40,035 nt of DNA from Priapulus caudatus (GCF_000485595.1 NW_014577356.1:241002-281036), one strand, 5' to 3'; positions 1 to 13,925 are shown, counted from the first letter of the stretch. Numbers and translations are program-made. Notes: generated by a model not told the origin, from the sequence alone.

Positions 1-1842
<1,842 letters not shown>

Positions 1843-2077
1843 CATGGGCGTAGCTACGGGGGGGGCCTGGGGGGCACGTGCCCCCCCCCACAAATTGTCT
1901 GTGCCCCCCAGGTATCCCCCCCACTGAAAATTCATGCTTGATAAAAAAAATAATTAAAAACAAATGCCGTTAGAACAGTATAATACAAAGAAAAGTTATA
2001 TATTTGTGTCCCCCCCACGAAAAATGTAAGGCCCCCCAGGCCCCCCCCCCCGCTGAAAAATCTTAGCTACGCCACTG
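1843..2077. mobile_element. hAT-type MITE with perfect 8-bp target duplication
   Basis: Non-coding element of 235 bp. Its ends are inverted repeats: the left end reads CATGGGCGTAGCTA and the right end, read inwards, CAGTGGCGTAGCTA. The octamer TACAGGTG stands immediately outside both ends (1835-1842 and 2078-2085). An 8-bp duplication with CAG-type termini is the established signature of the hAT superfamily. The interior is dominated by runs of G and C and an AT-rich core, with no coding capacity, so it would need a transposase supplied in trans. The elements at 33541 and 30876 are similar in size. Confidence 0.88.
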
Positions 2078-2424
2078 TACAGGTGGAGTTTCAAGAAGAT
2101 TGTGCTTCATTGAGACACCTGTGTGAATCATGCGTGCATTATTAGCGAGGAGATCGCTGACACAGAGGTACGGAAATCTGCATCCTAAGCAGCTAGATTT
2201 AATTATGCAGAGCACCGTGCAGCTATGAGGGTGATGAGGGTGCGACTAGCGCGATGGGAGTCGAATAGGCACGCCTCTGTTTTCGTTGAGCAACTTGTGA
2301 TGTATCATGACAAATGCACGTATTAAACAGTCGAATTGCGGGTCACTCCCTCCCCCCCCCCACACACACGCGTACGGAACAACCATGTTACGAAACTTAG
2401 CCAGGACATGGGTTGCATGCCACG

Positions 2425-2493
2425 CGTATGTGTGTGTTGAGTGCAGTGAGTGTGTGTGTGCGTGCGTGCGTGCGTGCGTGTGTGTGTGTTGTG

Positions 2494-2524
<31 letters not shown>

Positions 2525-2540
2525 AGTGTGCATGAGTGTG

Positions 2541-2601
<61 letters not shown>

Positions 2602-2677
2602 TGGCCGCGCGCGCGCGGCGCGTGTGGTGTGTGTGTGTGTGTGCCGCCGCGCGCGCGCGCGTCGTGTGTGTGTGTGT
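2425..2677. repeat. Compound (TG)n/(CG)n microsatellite
   Basis: Interrupted TG repeats with embedded GCGC runs (for example around 2605-2620 and 2643-2661). The alternating purine-pyrimidine composition is Z-DNA-prone. The long Cys/Val or His/Thr open frames across it are repeat artefacts. Confidence 0.95.
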
Positions 2678-2879
2678 AATAGGCTACACGCGAACACGCC
2701 TTGCCACGCGCTGTCACGGAGCAACGAGGTCGCGTGTTACACATCAATAGCCAGATCACCGTTATATAGGACTCTCGACACGTCGCAAGGTTGAGCACAC
2801 GTCAGTGAGGTCTTTCTCTTGCCATCGCACATCAACCGCCGGATTTTTTTCCGTGTATGCCGCGGCGCGTGTATTTTCG

Positions 2880-2986
2880 CCTCTGTGACATATTGCTAAA
2901 GATCAGTTGATACCATCGGTCGCAGGTGCTGGTCGGTGGTAGAGAGAGAGTCTCTGAAGGACTAAGCTACGAGGAACCAGAACAAG
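2880..2986 (+). other. Possible 5' non-coding exon of the ZP gene
   Basis: A donor-like AACAAG|GTAAAC ends at 2986, and an acceptor-like TTTCTAG occurs 493 bp further on at 3479, directly before the exon with a candidate start codon. The left boundary is arbitrary because I can identify no transcription start. This is inference from splice-like sequences only. Confidence 0.2.
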
Positions 2987-3479
2987 GTAAACTTTGCTAA
3001 CTATATACTTGCTATTTTTAATATTAATATCCGTATTCTATTACTGGGTACTTTATGCTATTTCCGCTAACTCATACGCTGTCATCGTGTAGGAAAACAT
3101 TTCTGGATAGTTTCGACTGAAATGAAAAGTTATTAGAAGACAAACTGAGTAAAAAACACGAGAGCATAGAGCGTTTGTAAACTAAGGTAACATGATTTGA
3201 CATGAGTATGAAATTGGTTACGGTGAATAGTCAACGTTCTCACTCTATTTGTTGCTGTGCAACATGCGTGTCATTGGGGTAATATAAAATAACTTTTACC
3301 CTGTTTTTCTCAACATATTACAACCATTCAATGCTATAACAATAGCCAACGTGTTACGGAATAACATCAGCCATACTTATTTATTCAATTCCATCGATCT
3401 TTAATCGATGCTTATAATAAATACCCGCAAGAATCTAAACTCAAGAAAAAATGTGGATTTGCATTTCGATTGTTTCTAG

Positions 3480-3548
3480 AGAACGTTGCGTGTAAAGACA
3501 AAGAAGATGAATATACCGACAGCATTCCTCTGGTTACTACTGATGCGG
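3480..3548 (+). CDS. Candidate first coding exon (signal peptide), possibly of the ZP gene
   Basis: After a TTTCTAG acceptor-like site there is an ATG at 3507 in a fair context (A at -3). It opens the peptide MNIPTAFLWLLLMR, which has the hydrophobic core of a signal peptide, and a consensus donor GTGAGT follows at 3549. ZP proteins begin with a signal peptide and the ZP gene downstream on the same strand lacks one, so this could be its first coding exon. Two points count against certainty. It lies 15 kb upstream, and it ends in phase 0 whereas the exon at 18700 needs one base from the preceding exon, so at least one exon would be missing. It could equally belong to another gene. Confidence 0.3.
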
Positions 3549-3566
3549 GTGAGTGACTGCACAAAC

Positions 3567-3751
3567 ACATGCACACACACACAACACACACACACACACA
3601 CACACACACACAGCACACAACAACACAAACCACACAACACCACACACACACAACACACACCCCGGACGCAACACACACGCACACACACACACACACACCA
3701 CACACACGCACACGACACACCACGACAACACACACACACACACACTACACA

Positions 3752-3839
<88 letters not shown>

Positions 3840-3862
3840 ACACACACACAGCACACCACTGC
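3567..3862. repeat. (CA)n microsatellite, interrupted
   Basis: CA repeats with AACA, CCACA and CGCA interruptions, becoming pure CA from about 3753 to 3838. It lies just inside the intron that would follow the candidate exon ending at 3548. Confidence 0.97.
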
Positions 3863-4739
3863 CACACTTTTTCGCTAACATCTATTCAGAAATCTCCCCA
3901 ACCATCAAGCAAATTAAATCACGACAGTTTCTCGTTTTGCCAAATGTTCAATACAGGATACTAATTAAATCACCTGTCGCGACCGTAGACTCATTAGAGG
4001 TGCCGCTCATCTCATTATAAGATGCTTGTGCTGTGTGAATGTCACCGCTAGCGGACGTTTACACGTGTATAGCTCGTTTTCTTGCGGATGTAACATGGTC
4101 GGGATGTTAGATTGACGAGAACCGGCAGCTGTCACTTAGACTTAGCGCATGTTCACATGTAATAACGCCCTGCTAGAGCCCTGTCCGAGTGACCGTGTGG
4201 CAGTGCGCTTGCATAACACACCGCTGTGTAGGCACAGACCCCCACCACCCCCCCCCCCCCCGCATACAGCGGCTAAAGTCCCCGATAGGGGTGGGGTAAG
4301 ATCCGCCGACGGCGGGGTGGGGTAAGGTTCACGGGGGGTGGGGAGGTCCACCGATGGAGAGGGGGGGGAGTAAACTATAACTTATATTGCAACTGGAAGG
4401 AGGCAAAGGCTATATATAAAACTAGGGGTGTCCGAATATATTTTTCCTCTAAATTTACAGGTTGAAAATTGAATTTTTAGCATTTTTAACAGGAAATAAT
4501 TGCTTATATCCGGCTGTAACTATTGGTAGATTGTCAATATATCATATATCACTGATTAATCAGCTCTTATTGTGTTTAGTGTTTTCATTAGGGTACTGGG
4601 ACTGCACAGAGCTACAGAAGAAACGGGCCTTTATTCTTAGGTCATATAGATTTATTTTTCAACGCTTGCTGCTGTGTTATTGAAGATTTCCGCAATTGCC
4701 TATAATCCCCTGTCCTCTGTGGTCCGCCACCTCCATACA
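3863..4739. other. No gene; G-rich minisatellite-like patch
   Basis: No convincing gene. Positions 4222-4380 hold a C run followed by short G-rich units built on GTGGGGTAAG, seen twice clearly and again in decayed form (about 4288-4375). Its many runs of three or more Gs could form quadruplexes. The remainder is AT-rich single-copy-looking DNA. Confidence 0.6.
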
Positions 4740-4955
4740 ATAACACACACATCAACACACAACACCACACACACACACACACACACACGCACACACACAG
4801 CACACACACACACACACACCACCAACACACACACATACACACACACACACACACCACACACACACACACACACACACCACACACACCACACACACACACA
4901 CTCTACAAACCACACGCCACACACATACACACACACACATCTATACAAACACACA
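4740..4955. repeat. (CA)n microsatellite, interrupted
   Basis: CA repeats with CCACA and CATACA interruptions, ending in a short TATA tract (about 4955-5000). Confidence 0.96.
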
Positions 4956-5105
4956 TGTATATGTATATATATATAGTATTATATAATATATATATATCAG
5001 GAGCGTATAATGACAAATATATTGACATAACAATAAGTTATAATGACAATACTCGTTGCTGTTATTATTTAGTTCAAATGAGAAAGCTACTCGCGCGCTT
5101 TAGGG

Positions 5106-5330
5106 AGTTAGAGAGAGAGAAGGAGCGAAGAGAGAGAGAGAGAGAGAGAAGAAGAAGAAGAAGAGAGAGGAAGAAGAGAGACATGCTGAGAGGAGAAAAA
5201 GAGAGAGGAAGAGAGAGAGGAGAGAGAAAAACAAAATCTAAGGAGCGAAGGAGAAAGAGAAGACAATATCTAGAGAGAGACAGGAGAGCGAGAAAGACAA
5301 ATCTCAGAGAGAGAGAGAAGGCGAGCCCGC
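5106..5330. repeat. (GA)n/(GAA)n low-complexity tract
   Basis: Purine-rich GAGA and GAAGAA sequence. The Arg/Glu-rich open frame spanning it (4955-5455) is explained by the repeat, and I see no reason to call it a gene. Confidence 0.93.
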
Positions 5331-8300
5331 TAGTTCACAAGTACATGAAGTTGTATTCACCATCTTCCGGTGAGTCATCAGCGGGGCCGGCCCGCACATT
5401 ACCGCCTGCTAACCCGCCCACAAATCTCTCTCTGAGAGTATTTGACCGTATCTGAGAGTATTGAGGTATAACACCGCAATCGAACAAAGATGCGAAGACA
5501 CCGCGTTTAAGCGACAAGTTCAGTTGAGAGCCGCATTTGCGCGCGCGCGTGTGTTTGTCTCTCCCCTTACTCAGATCATCTCAGCGTGACGGTCCGCGCC
5601 TCTACTGCCGCGTGTGAATTAGCCAGAACTAGGTTAGCATTGCCAAAATGAAAATCGTCACGCACACCCCCGGTTTGCGGCAACTTCATAAAGCGACAGG
5701 ATGTGTGTACACCACGCTGGACGATTACACGCGAGGGAACGCGTGTCGTGCGCGCACGCATACACACAAACTACACATATTATAGCGATAGAGGTTGTGA
5801 AATCTAAAAGCAATTTCCCCCTGCGGTTACGCACGGCATTATACTGTGTAATGACACAGTATTGTGACCATTACCGGTAGTCTCTGCAGACTGACCATTT
5901 TTTCGAAGCGTGAATTATTATCAGCCAATCAAGGCGTCTGTAAACATTTCGTGCGGCGCATTATTAGTGGATATCTTTTGGTATGATAAGACCACGTCCG
6001 CATGCTCTTGGCTTGCAACGTTCCATTGAGTGCCAGGATCCAGACACTTATTTGCCTAAACTTCATTCACCGGAAAGGACTTCCGGAATGATATGTCTTG
6101 CATTTACAATGTGACACAGCCTTTATAAGTAATGAATAAGCTCGTATGTTCCGAACGCTAGGAAAATGCAACACGTATATAGAGTGCGAATACACCGTAA
6201 CCGTATTAAACTGAATTATACTGGCGGATTAATTTTGGATTTAATTTTGGGCGGATTAAACTGTCGTAACTCGCGTGAACGCGAATAGAAATTATCATAA
6301 TGATAATTAATCCCGCCTTAAGATTATCACGAGATTACGTTGAGATTTTGTTGGTGCTTTTCTACTTGAATGAAAGCTAAACGATAAAACAATACAAATG
6401 CAGCCGATCGAAGCATGCATCGATGACGGGTACTCTTGCAGTACGAATTCCATCTTTCCCGCGCCGTGAGGAACAAAGCCAACCGTCGATGCTTGTAACA
6501 AATCATGATGTTCGGACGTGACGGACTCGTCCCAACACCAACAATAGAGACGCAGTTACCAGTAGACTGTTTAACGCGGGTCTCACTTCTCAGGGTCACG
6601 TGAGACCGCCATTTGTTTAAAAGCAGGAAATAGGTGAAAATTGCACAGCTATGTATATGCACGTCCTTGAACGCGATAGCACACCACAAGTATGATTATA
6701 ACCTGTTTTAGATCTGTCGTTATCAACGGTGATCGACAATAGCGTTGTTATTCCTACGTGGTGGCCGTCATTGAGACTAGGCCGCGTTCTATTGTAGTCG
6801 ATATGGTGACGCGATCAACTGTAAATGAATTGTCAGCACATACCCGTTGCCGGATGGTTGAGTTTGTGGCGGGAAGTACGCGCTGTTATATTGATTTAGA
6901 ACGACTCGCTCATAGATACGAATAATAACGTATGAAAACATTTAGAAAAGTATCAAACTTAATTAATCAAATAATATTTGACCCGATACATGTGCGTTTC
7001 CCCACTCTCTCATATCGTATCTCCCATGCACTCCATCTCTCCATCTCCCTCCTCTTCCGGCTTTTCTTTTCCCATCCCTGAGTGTGTCTTCTTACGGTCT
7101 CTCTGTCGTTACAACGCGATAGAAACGCTATTGAAACAACAGCTAATAAGCTTCACAATTATGTAAACTAGATTATCAATAAACCGACCCGCGTAAAATA
7201 TTTCTGTGTAGCGCACGGTAGTTCGATAATGTACATGTTAGCTAATTAATATATAGATTTTTCTTCACTATTATTCGTCGCCTGCGATCATATGCTGTAC
7301 AAATTATTCCGATACGGAAACTCACATTGATATAAATCACATAACATTTCCTCTAAGTAATTCATACGTAATCATCAGAAACTTTCGGTGATAGCAGCAG
7401 CCTTCTGCGTATAATGGTTGCCACAAACGTCGTTCATGCGAGAAAGGTAGAGAAGTTAGCTCCTGTACCAAGTGGTGTGAGACTGTTTGAACAGTGTATA
7501 AACGGGTTGCGAACAATGCAGACATAACAATTGATATGATGTCGTATCGCAATGTTGTAAGTATCATCATAGAAGAGACAACAATGGCGAAGCGACACCC
7601 GGAACGTATTTCTATTGTCAAAAGTTGCGTTGCGCAAGAATTATTGCACATCATCAGAGCGCGTCTACACTAAGACTAAAACGCCGGTTTTTAAAACCAC
7701 GGTTTTTGTGGTGGTGCAGGCGGTCTACAGCTGTCAAAACTCCACCTTCGCTGAATGGCCGGTGTTTAAGTATATTTCGGTTGTATCACAGCACTAATCC
7801 GGTAGCAGGGCGGCCGTGTTTTGACAGTTGGGGAATTCAGATAGTAACACATTGAATTAGTTATTAGAGTTATTATACGAGAGGTAAGCTTCTCGGTTTA
7901 GTGGCAATTCTTTAGCAGTTGTTTCTGAATGCTAAGACTCGTTTTGATGCTGATGGGAGAAATAGAAGACGGGTTAACTAGAGTACAACGCAAACGAGGG
8001 TACGGGCGCATCGACGGCCTGAAAATGTTTCGACGACAGACAGGCAACCCATCTACGATTGAGTTTACACATCAATTGGGTCCAATTCGTGACTGGAAGA
8101 CATGTGCGGCCGTATATTGGAGGCACCTCATCTATGTCATTGAGTGGTGGGATAACATAGCTAAAAACGCGGGTTTTCTGTCATGTTCTTGTCTACACCT
8201 ACGGAGCGCTCGACTAAAACTCCGCGGTTTTTAATAAAACCCACCTCTAAAACCCGCGTTTAGCAACAGCGTGGTAGATGCGGTACCCCGGTTTAGCATA

Positions 8301-8590
8301 GTGTAACGCCGCGCTCAAAGTTTAAAGAATATGCCTGTACAGCATAAAGTCATTAACAATGGCATCATATGAAAACGGCGTTGGTAATACAAAAGCATGA
8401 CCGAAAAATAGAGGGAAATTCGAAATATTTAGTGTAAATACAAATAACGGTGTTATAAATTACTCTATAACTACGTTTAAATTTTTTGGCGCTAATTATT
8501 TTACGTAATTTCTAGTCTTCGAGGATAATCCGGGCGAGACAGGCTTCGCGGTAATTTTCGCGTTTTATAGTAATGTTACCGCTGCATTCA
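5331..8590. other. No gene recognised; possible mobile-element remnant at 7662-8270
   Basis: Mostly single-copy-looking DNA with only short open frames. Around 7662-7705 and 8191-8250 there are related segments in the same orientation, each with GTCTACAC, then GACTAAAAC, then GGTTTTTAA and AAAACC. Between them, TGTCAAAAC at about 7733 has an inverted partner GTTTTGACA at about 7817. The pattern suggests a decayed transposable element. The 101-codon frame between them (7929-8234) resembles no family I recognise. Confidence 0.5.
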
Positions 8591-8764
8591 TGCACACGCA
8601 GCGTGCCTATACTTAGCCTTTACTGCCCTTACTATCCTAACTTAACGCACTTAGCACGATAAGCTAGCCAGTGGCCGCACCTGTGAGTTGACAGACCTGA
8701 TATTGGCATCGCTCCGGCAGTTGCGCGCGAGATCATAATATGAGGAAGAACGGATGCACACAGA

Positions 8765-9062
8765 TCGTGGCACGCCCTCCTCCTGCTCCTTCTCTGTCCC
8801 GCTCTCGCCTGCCTGCCTGTCTTTCGCCCCTCCCGCATTCCCTTTAGCTCTCCTTCTCCCTCCCGGCTTCTCCCTTCGTACTCACACCCTTCTCCTCTCT
8901 TCTACTCCTCCCCTGCTCCTCTTTCTCCTCCTTCCTTCATTCCTCTTCCTCCTCCTCCTCCCCCTTGCTCCCGTGCTCCCCCTGTCTCCTCCCCTAGTCC
9001 TCCGCCACTACTCCTTCTCTTCTTCCTCCTTCCTTCTCACCCTCCCCTCCTCCTCCTCTAGA
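8765..9062. repeat. CT/CCT-rich polypyrimidine tract (copy A)
   Basis: Nearly pure pyrimidine on the + strand (CTCCT and CTTC units), matched by the tract at 13640-13925 in copy B. It could form triplex DNA. The Ser/Leu/Pro-rich frames across it are artefacts. Confidence 0.92.
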
Positions 9063-9179
9063 AGATAATTTTGGTGTCTATCTGCAAAGATAAGATAGAG
9101 TCCGACGTGCGGCACGCGCGTAATGGCAATGTTTTTGTGTCATAATTCGATTTTTGTTTATGGTTGGATATCTTAGCGC

Positions 9180-9440
9180 AATATAACATTCGATTTATCA
9201 CAATTAAGCATTCGATTTATCACATTATAACATTCGATTATCGCATATTATTTTGATTCCGGCATCGAATGCATTCGACTTTTAACACGGCATCGCGAAT
9301 GATTCGGATGCATCATTCGATGCGTGAAGTCGAATGGATTCGAGTGCGCGAATCGAATGATTCGATGGCATCATTCATCTCACGCATCGAATGATGCATC
9401 GAATCAATTCGATTCACGCATGAATGAATTTGAATCGAAT
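9180..9440. repeat. Palindromic TCGAAT array (copy A)
   Basis: First a few CATTCGATTTATCACA units, then many overlapping TCGAATGATTCGA and TCGATGCATCATTCGA words. These are self-complementary, so the segment can fold in many registers. The same arrangement occurs in copy B at 14040-14300. Confidence 0.85.
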
Positions 9441-9758
9441 TATAACAGTAATACACAGCCATACGCGCGGAGTATGTGTATAGCTGGTGACCGGTCGTGA
9501 CGTCGCGGCGGGGGAGGGAGCATGACGAACGAACGGCAATCAGGCTGCGCGGACAGAGAGGAAGAGGGAGAAACCTGACGACGTCGCCGGCTCTCTAAGT
9601 TTAATTGCAGCGCGATGCCAGGTGAAACACGCGATAGATACGTCTCGTGGTACCGCGAAGCACGGAGCCCCGCGGTAACATACGTCTGTTTGCGCTCGCT
9701 TACTCGCCGTGCCCCGTACGATTTACACCAGTGACCCACACCGGCCTATATATGGCCA

Positions 9759-9823
9759 TGTGTGTGTGTGTGTGGTGCGTGCGTGTGCGTGCGTGCGTGC
9801 GTGTGAGCGTGTGTGTGTGTGTG

Positions 9824-9870
<47 letters not shown>
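9759..9870. repeat. (GT)n microsatellite (copy A)
   Basis: GT repeat with GC interruptions, directly after the conserved phrase CACCGGCCTATATATG that also precedes the GT repeat of copy B. Confidence 0.95.
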
Positions 9871-9873
<3 letters not shown>

Positions 9874-10553
9874 CTGAGTATAGTGAGCGCGGGAGCACCC
9901 GACTCCCATTGTAGCCTATTCCCGCCACAACATCCAGTCCATATTTCAAGGACATAAACGGAATAATAATAGACACAGGCTGGCGTTTATGACCATCAAT
10001 TTTCACGCGGGACGAGATCTAGTTGATATTTACCGGTCCAGAATTAAAACCGCGGTTTGCTCGTGCGGGGAAGATAGTGCAGAACGGTTAATATGTCCAC
10101 TGTCACAAGGCCAGCACACTATACACGCTGAGCTTGAACGCTAACTTACTACCACCGCTATCATGCGCGCTTATGAAGATTGTTCCCGACGACAAACCAT
10201 GTCCATAATTCACGCCGAGATTCTTGATGATGAAAAAAATCATTACTCTTTATGAATTGTAAGCCGCTGCAATCACACGGGTTGCAATGTCCATCGTCCG
10301 AATACCGTGAATAACATACCATCGGTACCATAATCGAGGAAGACTCCTGAAGAACGAGCATAATCCGAGGAAGGCTATTGTCCGATCGAAGATACCGCTA
10401 ACGAACGAACATAATTGATATGATCTAATCTCTATCTCTATCTCATCGCAATAAAGTTAAAATCTGAATTAATATCCGCCCAATTTCGTCAGTAAACTTC
10501 GCACCACCTGCTTGTGTAAGTTCACTGAAAAATTCGTCGTTTCTGCTCAGGTA

Positions 10554-11220
10554 TGCGTAGCGACTGATAACAATCGAATGCGTAGCGTCATGGCGATGCA
10601 CGGGGGCGACTGCGTCCGCGATGGAGACCCCGGAACCCTCTGCTGCGTCAGTGATCTACAGAAACGAAGCCAGGCAGCGATGGGTGAGACGCACCAGGGG
10701 CATCATGCGACCGGCCTCGCAATCACACGGAGAGCCGGCCAACACCGGCCACCACGCGACCAGCGGGCCGACGAGGGAAACCGAATAGTTCCAGAGCAGA
10801 CGGTATGCGCAGCCGACGGACCGACGCCGTCGCGTCAGGCACTTCGGAAGCATATCTATCCTGGCGCGCGCCTAGCAGCTTTCCTGGCCCGCACAAACTC
10901 CGCTCGGTGCCTTCTCAACGAACTCGGATTTCGAACGCGGCGGATCGAGAGACCAAACGGAATTCCGTCGGAATCGGCGACAGACGGCACACCCTGCGCC
11001 GTCTGGGCGCGGCGGATCCAAACCTTCGTCAATTAAGTGACGCTACGGCAACGCGCGCTCGGACCGTCCGGCGGGATCGGGGCCACCAACGCGATGCCGC
11101 GAGTGACGCGCCTTCAGCCGGGAACGATCCGCATCCGGGAGTGTGGCTCCGGGAGTTTATATCGGGACCTGGTAGAACGACTGGAGACACCGCACCTCGC
11201 ACCGCACCCAGGGAGCGAAG
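10554..11220 (+). pseudogene. Frameshifted counterpart of the copy C open frame (copy A)
   Basis: After TTTCTGCTCAG (an acceptor-like site) the sequence reads in the same frame as copy C for about 19 codons and then loses it through small indels, so no continuous product is encoded. Because the differences are mainly single-base indels, sequencing error is at least as likely an explanation as true decay. The frame runs into the GGA tract. It resembles no family I recognise. Confidence 0.5.
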
Positions 11221-11310
11221 AGAAGAGGAGGAGGAGGAGGAGGAGGAGGAAGAGGAGGAGAGCAGGAGGAGGAAAGGAAGGAGAAGGAGGAGGACAGCGA
11301 CGGAGAGAGG
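11216..11310. repeat. GGA/GAA trinucleotide tract (copy A)
   Basis: Imperfect AGG/GGA repeat. It is the point where copy C diverges from copies A and B. Confidence 0.92.
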
Positions 11311-11734
11311 AGAGACGCCTGCCTCGCTTACGTGCGCTGGGAGAAAACCTTCAACGCCGTTCCACTAACTACAGCGAAGCGCGGCAACAGGCCGAGCGAA
11401 ACGCGCCGGATCCCGGTCGTTTCGCGAACCGGCCGGTTCTCTACAATCCGTACTTGTTCGTCGAGGAAGAGAAGGAAGAAGAGGGGCGAGAGGCGCCGTG
11501 GTCCGGCCTCCGCCACCAGGTAGCGCTGGCCACGTTCAACCGGACGATCACATCCGGATACGCGCGCGCTGCCGAAACGGGACGAGATTCCGGAGGCGTT
11601 CGCAGGGCGGTGGGTTCAACCGGCGGCGAGAAACGCGGGCCGCCTCGATCCGTGCAGCCACCACGCGGCCACGGCGCTGGGAAAGTACCAGCCGACACCT
11701 TACCACCACATCTGTCACACCTCGAGAGAGAACA

Positions 11735-11910
11735 GCAGCGGGCAGCAGGCCAGCAGACAATAACAACAACAGCAACAACACGGCGCACTAGGCCAGCCAA
11801 CAGCAGCAGAGCATGACAACAACAACAGGCAAGCAGCGGCAACAGCAAGTCACAACAACCAGCAGCGCAACAGCAGCAGCAGCAACAACAACACACAGCA
11901 GGCAGGCAGA
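11735..11910. repeat. CAA/CAG tract (copy A)
   Basis: Imperfect AACAGC and CAACAA units, read as Gln/Asn-rich in one frame. The same tract occurs in copy B at 16615-16780. Confidence 0.85.
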
Positions 11911-12526
11911 ATGAGGAGGAGAGAGGGAGGAGCAGGATGGACTATAACGCCATCACGCCTGGCTGGCGCCTCAGGCGGGAACCGCAGACTGACGTTAGAG
12001 ACGCGTCACCTCTGCGGTGGCTAAGCGTGCTCGAGCCGCCAAACGCCAACAGGGAAGACTACCTACCCGTACGGAGGCTTCACGGGATAGAGGATGCGCT
12101 ACCGGAAGTGGCAGGCTTCGCCGAGAGATCCCGGCGATCGTGAACGTCATATCGAAGACGCAAGAAGGGCGGCGACGAAAAGTCGTGGCTCAGTGTTACG
12201 GCTCGTGCTGCTGACGCGCTGCTCCCTTGATGCGAGACTCTATCAGAACCTCGCGGTCGCGGCCGAACGCCCGCAGGACAGCGAGATGTACTTTGACAGT
12301 TACGGAGTTTCAACGACCGCACGAGCACGCAACGCCACCCTGCGCTTTAAGCGGTTCGAAGCGTTACGATGTGACGCGGGAATTCGATCATCCGCAGGAA
12401 GTGGGTACTGCCATTCTGGGAACGATACGAACTTTTAACGAACGTGTTTGGGTGCGTTTTTACGGTCTGTTTTAAAAGAGAGGTGGATAGCTGTTTAGTG
12501 TTGAGTGAGAGCAGACCGGAGAGAGG

Positions 12527-13455
12527 AGAAGAGCAGCGTCCAGAAACCTCCCTATGACAGCTAAGAGCGGAACAGAAACACCAAATCAAGAACGCAAACG
12601 CAAGCGCGACCTAAAGCCAAACAGGACGACGCACCAGTGCTCTGAAAGCGACGCCGGGAGGGCAGAGAGGCAGGAGCCAGGAGAGAGCAGCACTGTGCAC
12701 TCCAATAAGTCTCCACGACTGGACAGAGAATGCGCGAGTTAGAGAGAGACAGAGATAAGATAGATAGATAGATAACGATCCAGATAGATAGATACAAACG
12801 AGATCGTTCAGATCAAATAGATAGAGTCTAGACTAGAAAACTAAAGCCGAGAGAGATCATCATGCATAGATAATGCAATCAGCATCAGAACTAGAATCTC
12901 GGACCTCACGTATAGATAGATAGAGACTCCGGAGAAGGAACTAAAAAAACGAGATGAGAGTTCTTCTCGCCGAGAGAGTGCGATAGGGAGAAGCCGAGTT
13001 CCATGACTGAGAGAAGAGTAAGAATACATCCATTCCGATATCTAGATCAGACAACAATTATACCAGGAATAGCTCATAGAACGCTTACCTGCCCGGGACC
13101 GAACAAGACGATGCGAGCACTACCCACTACGTCACTACAACAGAGAGACGAGGAAACGCCGAACAGCAGAAGAACTGACATGACTCAGATCTTGATTAGA
13201 TCGTGTAACCTTTCACTATTTTTTGTAAAAAATCGCTCTCACTCATTGGCCTTACTCCGCTCCCGACCGATAGCGAGATTCGGATCTACGGCAGAAACGA
13301 GCGACGCAGAACAGACAAAAGTAGATATGCTTGAAGCGAACGCAGAATAATGATAAGAAGAGAGAGTCGCCGCTTTCTCGTTAATTGAGATATGATTCAG
13401 CGTATCAAGATTGACTCTCTACCAGATTATCTCACGAACTAGAGAGGTTGCGCGT
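12527..13455. other. Spacer between copies A and B; GATA repeats, no gene
   Basis: Purine-rich sequence with a GATA run (about 12757-12795) and scattered AGATAGATA words up to the assembly gap. Open frames are short and unrecognised. It does not match the sequence following copy B in detail, although both are GA- and GATA-rich. Confidence 0.6.
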
Positions 13456-13480
13456 NNNNNNNNNNNNNNNNNNNNNNNNN
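13456..13480. other. Assembly gap (25 N)
   Basis: Run of 25 Ns immediately before copy B. The true distance between copies A and B is therefore unknown. Confidence 0.99.
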
Positions 13481-13639
13481 GTGCACACGCAGCGTGCCTA
13501 TACTTAGCCTTTACTGCCCTTACTATCATAACTTAACGCCACTTAGCACGACAAGTAGCCAGGCGGTCACCTGTGAAGTTGACACCTGATATTGTCATCG
13601 CTTCCGGCATTGCGCCGAGATCATAATGAGGAGAACGGA

Positions 13640-13925
13640 TGCACACGATCTGGCACCCCTCCTCCTGCTCCTTCTCCTGCTCCGCCTCCTGCTCCTTCTT
13701 CCCCTCCCCATTCCTTTACTCTCCTTCTTCTCCCCAGGCTTCTCCCTTCGTACTCCACCACTTCCTCCTCTTCTTCTACCTCCCCCTGCTCCTCCTTCTC
13801 CTCCTTCTCCACTTCCTCTTCCTCCTCTCCTCCTCCTCCTCCCCCCTGCTCCTCCCCTAGTCCTCCGCCACATACTCCTCCTCCTCTTCCTCTTCCTCCT
13901 CCTCCTCCTCCTCCTCCTCCTCTAG
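13640..13925. repeat. CT/CCT-rich polypyrimidine tract (copy B)
   Basis: Counterpart of 8765-9062, with a longer CCTCCT run at its right end. It is followed by the conserved AATTTTGGTGTCTATCTGC. Confidence 0.92.

Larger units (their letters stand above)
8591..12526 (+). repeat. Composite 3.9-kb repeat, copy A
   Basis: Colinear with 13481-17405 over its whole length and, from about 9888 to 11220, with 32041-33331. The order of parts is a CT-rich tract, a palindromic TCGAAT array, a GT microsatellite, a block beginning GAGCACC, an ATCTCT stretch, an acceptor-like site with a GC-rich frame, a GGA tract, a second GC-rich segment, a CAA/CAG tract and a GC-rich tail ending near GTTGAGTGAGAGCAGA. 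Copies A and B differ chiefly by single-base insertions and deletions, as uncorrected long-read sequence would. The left boundary cannot be fixed because copy B starts at an assembly gap. The nature of the repeat is unknown: it could be a tandem duplication, a large transposon, or one locus assembled twice. Confidence 0.85.

Noticed and set aside
2246-2798. Long Cys/Val-rich and His/Thr-rich open frames on both strands
   Set aside because: They are translations of TG/CA repeats and lack any splice or start context.
3412-4020. His/Thr-rich frames running on from the signal-peptide-like exon
   Set aside because: A consensus donor at 3549 ends the exon; the remainder is CA repeat.
4955-5455. 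Arg/Glu-rich frame of 166 codons
   Set aside because: Most of it is GA repeat read in one frame, with no recognisable domain.
11037-11816. 259-codon GC-rich frame in copy A and its partner 16013-16762 in copy B
   Set aside because: The two copies do not keep the same frame because of indels, the GGA tract explains the Arg/Glu part, and no domain is visible.
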